Assembly (NCBI RefSeq): GCF_900114375.1
Contig: NZ_FOSV01000001.1
Location: 238,020 to 302,019, forward strand
Direction: 5' to 3'
Length of the DNA: 64,000 nucleotides
From: Methylorubrum salsuginis
GTDB taxonomy: Bacteria; Pseudomonadota; Alphaproteobacteria; Rhizobiales; Beijerinckiaceae
The position numbers were made by a program, and so were the translations under genes. Under the pieces are notes generated by a model. That model saw nothing but the letters and a program-made list of their open reading frames with translations. It made no database searches and had not been told where the DNA came from. Positions 60,201 to 64,000 of the stretch are shown piece after piece; the first letter of the stretch is position 1, and each line of letters starts with the position of its first letter.

Positions 60201-60869
60201 CCGGGGACGCGCATCGCGATGATGTCGGCCAACGTCCACGAGATCAGCCCGACCCGCGGCATCGACGCCCGCCACGACGCGATCATCGCCAAGCCGTTCG
60301 ACCTGCGCGATTTTCTGGATCAGGTCACCCGCCTGCTCGGGCTCGACTGGGTCGAGGGGACGCCGCCGGTGTCTTCCGCTGCGGAGACGGAGACGGAGAC
60401 GAGTACGGCGCAGATCCCCTCCCCACGGATCTCGGGCTTGCCCGAGATCCGCACCTTGCCTGCCCAGATCGGGCAGGCCCGATCTGGGTGGGGAGAGGTT
60501 CGCGGTGGGGGTGGTGCAGAAGGCACCGCCGAGCCTCATCCGGCACCACCCCCACCTCCCACCTCCTCCCCACAAGGGGGAGGAGAGGCGCCAAACCCGG
60601 CAACTGCCGAGCGCGGACTGCCCCTCCCCGTCCTGAACGAACTCCTCCGCCTCGGCCGCATCGGCCACGTCCGCGCCATCGAGGCCCGGCTCGCCGAGAT
60701 CGCCCGTACGGAGCCGGCTGCCGCCGCCTTCGCGGAGCGCCTGCAAACACTCGTCTCTGCCTTCGATCTGCCGACCTACATGCGCGCACTTCAGGACGCC
60801 GCAGAGCAAGCCGGCGCTGAAGCCGCCCTCACCCCCAAAAAATCCGTCCGGGAGGCCAGCGATGCCTGA
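57216..60869 (+). CDS. NCS1-permease-fused hybrid histidine kinase
   Basis: A 1217-residue fusion. Residues ~20-490: a 12-helix region like NCS1 nucleobase permeases (LALEAIGGTLVLAVGFPNT, GYLGSTVTSLIYASFTFLF, LSQIKINLTNAYAGSIAWSNFF). Residues 500-540: eight cysteines and a histidine (C500, C503, C515, C523, C526, C527, C533, C537, H540). Two more transmembrane helices (~570-630), a coiled coil, then the kinase with His683 (ISHELRTPLNAVLGYAQLL), LLNLLSNAIKFTPSG, DTGLGI and GTGLGLTIAG; a receiver with Asp976 (LVLLDIAMPGLSG); and a C-terminal helical domain (LPVLNELLRLGRIGHVRAIEARL). A palindromic repeat interrupts residues ~1067-1128. The start is uncertain: ATG 57192 and 57057 are also in frame. 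Confidence 0.85.
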   Translation: MNGRQHIIPIRRAYNRLVADETLEDYALRFTAKKARRWSPLAVAQTALGSISFLALEAIGGTLVLAVGFPNTLAAVLLVGALIFASAAPITVYAARHGVDMDLLTRGAGFGYLGSTVTSLIYASFTFLFLAIEAAIMALALQLCFGLPLWLGYIVCAGLVIPLVVYGIRLISRFQIWTQPVWVALNLLPLGFIAASPDAPASLGTLAAFPGLGDGAAVGFDPLRFGLATSVLLALLAQVGEQVDFLRFVPPARGKRDPGWWAAVLAGGAGWIVPGMLKILLGAFLAVLALGHGIPAPQAAEPTRMYAVAFGYVSPSREGALLLMAGFVALSQIKINLTNAYAGSIAWSNFFSRLTHSHPGRVVWLVFNVAIALMLMELGIDKTIESTLPLYAVVVSAWVGALASDLAVNKPLGLSPPGIEFKRAHLYAVNPVGTGAMALGLALGWLAYAGAFGSLASAFAPLLALAAAFAAAPLIAWGTSGRFYIARKPDPLPAEGEIVCRVCELPFEGEDMAQCPAYDGPICSLCCSLDARCGDLCKPHGRLDAQAQASLGRFVPAPLAAWIGAPLGRYLAVMACLVGVIGLILGIVHAGASSGHPEHRETLRAALTSVFFILVLILGIVAWLFVLAQESRRVAQAETERQTALYQAEIAAHKITDAKLQEAKETAEAANLAKSRYVVGISHELRTPLNAVLGYAQLLEVDPEIPPQRRRGLQVIRRSAQHLSGLIDGLLDISRMEAGRLQVHRNEIRLSDFLDQIVDMVRLQAEAAGLQFRFTRPETLPAVVATDEKRLRQILLNLLSNAIKFTPSGEIGLDVAYRSQVTVFTIRDTGLGIRPDDLQRIFEPFERGSIPAARSQPGTGLGLTIAGLLAQVMGGEITVESEVGRGTRFRVRLMLSSVNRPAPAAAPTVPAPAATPRRYAGRKRRVLVVDDDPAHRTLMRDILEPLGIAVAEVSDGPACLALFDAGEPAPDLVLLDIAMPGLSGWAVAERLRVRAPGTRIAMMSANVHEISPTRGIDARHDAIIAKPFDLRDFLDQVTRLLGLDWVEGTPPVSSAAETETETSTAQIPSPRISGLPEIRTLPAQIGQARSGWGEVRGGGGAEGTAEPHPAPPPPPTSSPQGGGEAPNPATAERGLPLPVLNELLRLGRIGHVRAIEARLAEIARTEPAAAAFAERLQTLVSAFDLPTYMRALQDAAEQAGAEAALTPKKSVREASDA
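60415..60499. repeat. Composite palindromic element, copy 2, in frame inside the sensor gene
   Basis: Two perfect hairpins (GGATCTCGGGC with a TT loop at 60427-60450; CCCAGATCGGGC with an AG loop at 60463-60488) are enclosed by CCTCCCCAC and GTGGGGAGAGG ends, so the whole can fold as a three-way junction. It is an inverted copy of 55557-55643. Here it is translated, adding about 28 residues (QIPSPRISGLPEIRTLPAQI and onward) between the receiver and the C-terminal helical domain without a stop or frameshift. Confidence 0.9.
60504..60585. repeat. Second palindromic block adjoining copy 2
   Basis: A 14-bp perfect arm GGTGGGGGTGGTGC (60504-60517) pairs with 60543-60556, followed by a CTCCTCCCC hairpin with an ACAA loop (60563-60585). 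It is also translated, giving a Gly-rich then Pro-rich run (HPAPPPPPTSSPQGGGEAP). The CTCCTCCCC core recurs at 10949 and 51797. Confidence 0.85.
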
Positions 60870-61779
60870 GGCACCCGGCCAGCGCGATATCGTCCTCGTG
60901 GTGGACGATTCCCCCGATACGCTGAGCTTCCTCACCGAGGCGATCGAGCGCTCCGGTGCCACGGTCCTCGTTGCGGTGGCGGGCGAGGCGGCGCTCGCCC
61001 TCGTCGACGAGATCACCCCCGACATCATCCTGCTCGATGCGGTGATGCCGGGCATGGACGGGTTCGAGACCTGCCGCCGCCTCAAGGCCAAGCCCGCGGT
61101 CGCAAGCGTGCCGGTCATCTTCATGACCGGGCTGTCCGAGACCGAGCATATCGTGGAGGGGCTGGAGGCCGGCGGCGTCGATTACGTGACGAAGCCGATC
61201 GCCCCCGACGAGATCTTGGCGCGCATCCGCGTCCACGTGGCCGGCGCGCGCGCGGCGCAGAGCCTGCGCGCGGCGCTCGACACCACGGGGCGCACCCTCT
61301 TCGCGGTCGATCCGGCGGGCGCCGTTCTCTGGGCGACGCCGCAGGCCTCGCAGGTGCTCGCCGCCTGCGCGCCGCGCGCCGACGACGCCTACGGGCTTCC
61401 GGCCGCGGGCCGCGCGTGGCTGCGCGGCTGCCTCGACGGGACGCAGGGAGCGCCCTTCGCCCTCACCGACCTGTCGGGGGCCGCCCACACCGTGAGCTTC
61501 GTCGGGCGCACCGGCAACGAGGTGCTGCTGCGCCTCTCCCGCGATGCCACCGCCGCCGGCATCGAGTTGTTGCGCACCCGCCTGCCCATCACCGCGCGGG
61601 AGGCCGACGTGCTGTTCTGGCTCGCGCGGGGCAAATCGAACCGCGACATCGGCGAGATCCTCAGCTTGAGCCCGCGCACGATCACCAAGCATCTCGAAGG
61701 CATCTACGCCAAGCTCGGCGTCGAGAACCGCACCGCCGCCTCGATCATCGCCGCGCGCCACCTGCAGGATCTGGGTTAG
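60862..61779 (+). CDS. LuxR/NarL-family response regulator
   Basis: A 305-residue regulator: receiver (about 10-125) with acidic pair in VLVVDDSPDTLSF, phospho-Asp in DIILLDAVMPGMDG, and Lys in YVTKPIAPDEI; a middle PAS-like or linker part (about 140-235); and a C-terminal LuxR helix-turn-helix (ITAREADVLFWLARGKSNRDIGEILSLSPRTITKHLEGIYAKLGVENRTAA). It overlaps the sensor gene by eight bases (ATGCCTGA), so the two are coupled and almost certainly partners. The likely targets are the divergent urt genes and the amide and urease genes behind them (inference). Confidence 0.9.
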   Translation: MPEAPGQRDIVLVVDDSPDTLSFLTEAIERSGATVLVAVAGEAALALVDEITPDIILLDAVMPGMDGFETCRRLKAKPAVASVPVIFMTGLSETEHIVEGLEAGGVDYVTKPIAPDEILARIRVHVAGARAAQSLRAALDTTGRTLFAVDPAGAVLWATPQASQVLAACAPRADDAYGLPAAGRAWLRGCLDGTQGAPFALTDLSGAAHTVSFVGRTGNEVLLRLSRDATAAGIELLRTRLPITAREADVLFWLARGKSNRDIGEILSLSPRTITKHLEGIYAKLGVENRTAASIIAARHLQDLG

Positions 61780-61780
61780 T

Positions 61781-61826
61781 GCATCGTCCCGAACGGTGGT
61801 TTCCGGCTTTCGGAAAAAGACGATGC
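61781..61826. repeat. GCATCG...CCGAA palindromic repeat, likely terminator
   Basis: Outer arms GCATCGTC and GACGATGC with inner CCGAA and TTCGG around GGTGGTTTCCGGC. It begins two bases after the response-regulator stop; an AAAAA run on this strand reads as T's for the opposite direction. Same family as 63040-63080, but in the opposite inner orientation. Confidence 0.7.
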
Positions 61827-61844
61827 GCTAGGCCGAGCGCCGTC

Positions 61845-62228
61845 TCATCCCGTGCGCTGCGCGGTCCAGCGACCGGAGCAGGCGCTCAGTCCCCCGAGCG
61901 ACCACTCGCCCGCGCCGCTCTTGCCGCGGAGGCGCCCGGACACCGCGATCCGCGCGAGGCCGGTGCGGATCGTGCCGCTGATGCGCCCGTCGGCGCCCGC
62001 CCGGCCCGAGGCATCGACGCCGTGAGTGCCGGCATCCTCCAGCACGCCGTCGCGGATCGCGATCGGGTAGCGGTAGGGGCCGGTGCAGGAGCCGGTCTCG
62101 GCCACGGCCTGGACCGACCATGCGCCGTCGAACGGACCCGCCGCCGCGGCGGGAAGCGAAGGCAGGGACACGAGTGTCAGGGCGAGAAGCGGGGCACCGA
62201 ATCCGGTCAGCCGGCATCGGGCGGTCAT
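61845..62228 (-). CDS. Secreted hypothetical protein
   Basis: A 127-residue protein with a clear signal peptide (LTGFGAPLLALTLVSLPSLPAAAA) and a small mature domain with two cysteine sites (ETGSCTGPYRYPIAI and LSACSGRWTAQR) that may form a disulphide; beta-rich, with repeated ISGTIRTG/IAVSGRLRG strands. AAGGAG sits eight bases ahead of the ATG at 62228. No family recognised; probably periplasmic. Confidence 0.6.
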   Translation of the reverse strand: MTARCRLTGFGAPLLALTLVSLPSLPAAAAGPFDGAWSVQAVAETGSCTGPYRYPIAIRDGVLEDAGTHGVDASGRAGADGRISGTIRTGLARIAVSGRLRGKSGAGEWSLGGLSACSGRWTAQRTG

Positions 62229-62262
62229 CGAGGCAACTCCTTGATGGAAGACGGTTTCGGGT

Positions 62263-62610
62263 TCAGGTCCAGCCGGCGGCCACGTCGGGGCCGGCGGCGA
62301 TGTAGCGGATGAACAATTCGCTGGTCGCCCGATCCGCGTAGGCCGCGAGCGGCTCGTCGGGATGCGGCGGCACCAGGGCGGTGACCGGTCGGCCCGCCAG
62401 CAGCACGGCGACCTCGCGCGGGGTGAAGCCCGCCGCGGTCGCCTCCCGCAGGGCCGTCCCGGCATAGGCGTCCACGTCCTCGCAGAAGACGGTGTCGGCA
62501 GGCGCGGCGACGCGGGCCATCGACGGGTGCCACGCGCCTTCGCTGCGCGCGCCGAGGACGGGCCAGGGATGGATCGGACGGGTCGCGGTGCCAGGTGCCG
62601 AAACGGCCAA
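62263..62610 (-). CDS. Hypothetical protein with TTG start
   Basis: A 115-residue protein. The start is set by GAGGAG seven bases ahead of TTG 62610, giving an N-terminus AVSAPGTATRPIHPWPVLGA; an in-frame ATG at 62769 lacks any RBS. Seen: VFCEDVDAYAGTALREATAAGFTPREVAVLLAGRPVTALV, a helix-rich middle, and an ELFIRYIAAG end. No family recognised. It lies 34 bases upstream of the secreted protein gene, same strand, so the two may form an operon. Confidence 0.5.
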   Translation of the reverse strand: MAVSAPGTATRPIHPWPVLGARSEGAWHPSMARVAAPADTVFCEDVDAYAGTALREATAAGFTPREVAVLLAGRPVTALVPPHPDEPLAAYADRATSELFIRYIAAGPDVAAGWT

Positions 62611-63115
62611 GGCGGATCTCCTCGTGAGTGTTCGGGGTGGGTGATCGGGAACGGGACCGATACGAGCCGTCCGGGCAGGACCCGCGGCGGCGTCGGCAGG
62701 ACCGGGAAATGGTTGGCCGGGGGGCGATGTCACTGATACCGATGTACCAGTATCGATGATTTTCAGCATATCTTCGTGCGAATCCGCACGATTTCAACGT
62801 GTTTCGCGGTCAAATAGAAGCTAATGCCACAGCTCATAGCGGTGGCGTTTTGGGATATTGTTTCTGAATGTTTCCTGAAGCGCCCCGAAGCCGCCGTCGG
62901 ATCGGCGGACGATTGCCGTGCGCCCTGGGCGCATCGTCTTGATACGGCAAGCGTGGCTTTGCCGACGGGGAGCGACAGCATCAGGCCGAAAGGTGGTCGC
63001 CAGTCATCGGATAAAGCCGATGCTCCAGATCCTTGAATCGCATCGTCCCGAAAGCCGGAAACCACCTTTCGGGACGATGCTCTAGCCCGGAGGCTTCTCC
63101 TGTCGGGCGGCCGCT
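62611..63115. promoter_or_regulatory. 505-base intergenic region with repeats and a small dyad
   Basis: No gene is accepted here. It holds GATAC and GTATC half sites around CGATGTACCA (62735-62754), a CGTGCG hairpin (62775-62790), and palindrome remnants from about 62930 to 63080, including the well-formed repeat at 63040-63080. The A/T content is higher around 62760-62860, suggesting promoters for the minus-strand genes. Confidence 0.35.
63040..63080. repeat. Best-preserved copy of the GCATCGTCCCGAAAG palindromic repeat
   Basis: A 15-bp perfect stem (arm GCATCGTCCCGAAAG at 63040-63054, complement at 63066-63080) with the loop CCGGAAACCAC. Related sequences are seen at 61781-61826, 33350-33390 and 30060-30107. 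Each is intergenic. Confidence 0.85.
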
Positions 63116-63361
63116 CTACCCGCGGATCAAGGGCAACTCCGCCCGAATGATGGCGTTGCCAGCCATGCGCCGCACCGAGGCGATGACCCGGCACGAGGTC
63201 TCGGAGGCGCCGCCCGCTTCGGCCTGCATCTCGAGTTCGATCAGGCGCCGAAAGATTTCCCGCTCGTGCCGGGCCGGGGAGAGCGGCATCGTCTCGGCGA
63301 GGAGGCCGACCATTTGGTGGAGGAAGCGGCACCGCAGCGGCGGCACGTCGGAACTCATCAT
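63116..63361 (-). CDS. Small hypothetical protein
   Basis: An 81-residue protein starting with tandem Met (MMSSDVPPLRCRFLHQMVGLL), with a helical, mostly charged middle (SPARHEREIFRRLIELEMQAEAG) and a CRVIASVRRMAGNAIIRAEL end. No family recognised and no strong RBS; a TTG at 63433 would extend it. Accepted with low confidence because of its codon-like composition and position. Confidence 0.4.
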   Translation of the reverse strand: MMSSDVPPLRCRFLHQMVGLLAETMPLSPARHEREIFRRLIELEMQAEAGGASETSCRVIASVRRMAGNAIIRAELPLIRG

Positions 63362-63571
63362 CGGCGGCGTCCGCGAAGGGCAGGGACGGCCATCATGGTT
63401 CGGGCCGCGATGCGGCGCCGCAACAAGGATCAAGTTACACCAATCGGCGACGATCCTGACTCATCGCCGATTGCCCCCGCGATTGCGGGGCGGCGGGCGT
63501 CCGCCGCCCTCCCCTCCCTCCGAGGCGATCCGTCTCTCGCCTCGGACGCACGCTCGCTCCAGAGAGTTCGC

Positions 63572-64000
63572 TCAAGCGATCAGGAAGTCATCCGCCGTCA
63601 GCGGCACCTTCGTGTTGACCACCGCGAACCGCAAAGCCGCCGCCTTGCCGGCGCCGTCCGCATCGTAGGACAGCGCGCCCGTCGTGCTGTCGTAGACGAT
63701 GTGGTCGTCCGCATCGAGCTTGCCGCCGGCGCCGATGTCCTTGAACGCGGCGCCATCGAGTTCACCCGCGCTCAGCGCCGTGAAGATCGATGCCGAGAGC
63801 CGGATCGTGTCGCCCGCGGCGAAGTCCGCGAGGGTGTCGACGTTGCCGTTGCCGAGCGCCGTCGAGAACGCGAAGGTGTCATGGCCGCCGCGGCCGACAA
63901 GAAGGTCGGCCCCGGCCCCGCCGTTGAGGAGGTTGGCGCCGTTGTTGCCGACCAGCCTGTTGCCGAACTCGTTGCCGGTGAGGTCGAAGTTGCCTTTGGT
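63572..64000 (-). CDS. RTX (hemolysin-type Ca2+-binding) protein, C-terminal part
   Basis: An open frame from the window end (base 64000) to a TGA at 63572; 142 residues are seen, and the start lies outside the window. Seen: NEFGNRLVGNNGANLLNGGAGADLLVGRGGHDTFAF, that is, glycine/aspartate nonapeptide RTX repeats forming a Ca2+-binding beta-roll, followed by an acidic C-terminal domain (TLADFAAGDTIRL, GKLDADDHIVYDSTTGALSYDADG) ending DDFLIA. Such ends are type I secretion signals, so the protein is probably exported in one step. The nature of the missing N-terminal domain is unknown. Confidence 0.85.
   Translation of the reverse strand, partial: TKGNFDLTGNEFGNRLVGNNGANLLNGGAGADLLVGRGGHDTFAFSTALGNGNVDTLADFAAGDTIRLSASIFTALSAGELDGAAFKDIGAGGKLDADDHIVYDSTTGALSYDADGAGKAAALRFAVVNTKVPLTADDFLIA

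Noticed and set aside
60420..60590. A possible frameshift or pseudogene break in the sensor gene at the repeat.
   Set aside because: The frame continues without a stop into a conserved-looking C-terminal helical domain that overlaps the regulator start by eight bases, so the gene appears intact.
55653..61124. A 1823-residue minus-strand open frame spanning urtA and most of the sensor and regulator genes in antisense.
   Set aside because: Only the urtA part shows family motifs. The rest is antisense to the sensor and regulator, has biased Arg/Glu/Gly composition and follows from the GC-rich codon pattern of the opposite strand.
62824..63036. A 70-residue plus-strand ORF.
   Set aside because: It runs through palindromic repeat remnants, lacks a ribosome-binding site and shows no motif.

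Overview
The window is a GC-rich (roughly 70% G+C) chromosomal segment of an alphaproteobacterium. Its gene content fits the Methylobacterium/Methylorubrum (M. extorquens-like) group: a malyl-CoA-lyase-type enzyme, an HWE-family histidine kinase, a fused urease gamma-beta subunit, TrmFO, HspQ, FmdA/FmdB and UrtABCDE, plus dispersed GC-rich palindromes. This placement is inferred from gene content; no 16S rRNA gene or other marker is present. No rRNA, tRNA, CRISPR array, transposase or phage gene was recognised.

Positions 1-13.5 kb hold mixed housekeeping genes: a partial CitE/malyl-CoA-lyase-like gene, hspQ, a DoxX-like membrane protein, rimO, a DUF4279 protein, the p-aminobenzoate set pabB-pabA-pabC with overlapping genes, pncA, a quinone oxidoreductase, a UbiH-type monooxygenase, a DUF488 protein, a GH25 lysozyme-like lipoprotein and a Crp/Fnr regulator. 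Positions 13.6-25.2 kb hold a signalling cluster (GAF/PAS HWE kinase, receiver protein, GNAT acetyltransferase), a divergent RND efflux pump and adaptor, an NIT-type chemotaxis receptor and a cupin. Positions 25.3-36.6 kb hold uvrA, an outer-membrane protein, an ECF sigma/anti-sigma pair, a DegP-like protein that has lost its catalytic triad, a Hint-domain protein and trmFO.

Positions 36.7-61.8 kb form a urea and short-chain-amide utilisation island. Read on the minus strand from 56.9 kb it runs: urea ABC transporter urtABCDE, formamidase fmdA, zinc-ribbon fmdB, an OprB-like porin, aliphatic amidase amiE, ureD, fused ureAB, a nucleobase permease, a DUF1003 protein, ureC, ureE, ureF, ureG, a HupE/UreJ Ni/Co permease, a cobalamin riboswitch and a TonB-dependent receptor. 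The flow this implies is outer-membrane entry by the porin, inner-membrane import by Urt, amide hydrolysis by FmdA and AmiE, urea hydrolysis by urease, and nickel supply by HupE with UreDEFG. Divergent from urtA sits a two-component pair. Its sensor is an unusual fusion of an NCS1-like permease, an eight-cysteine cluster, a histidine kinase, a receiver and a C-terminal helical domain; a LuxR-type response regulator overlaps its 3' end. A palindromic repeat lies in frame inside the sensor gene, and an inverted second copy lies between urtB and urtA.

The last 2.2 kb carries small hypothetical genes, repeats and the 3' end of an RTX-type gene that runs off the window.
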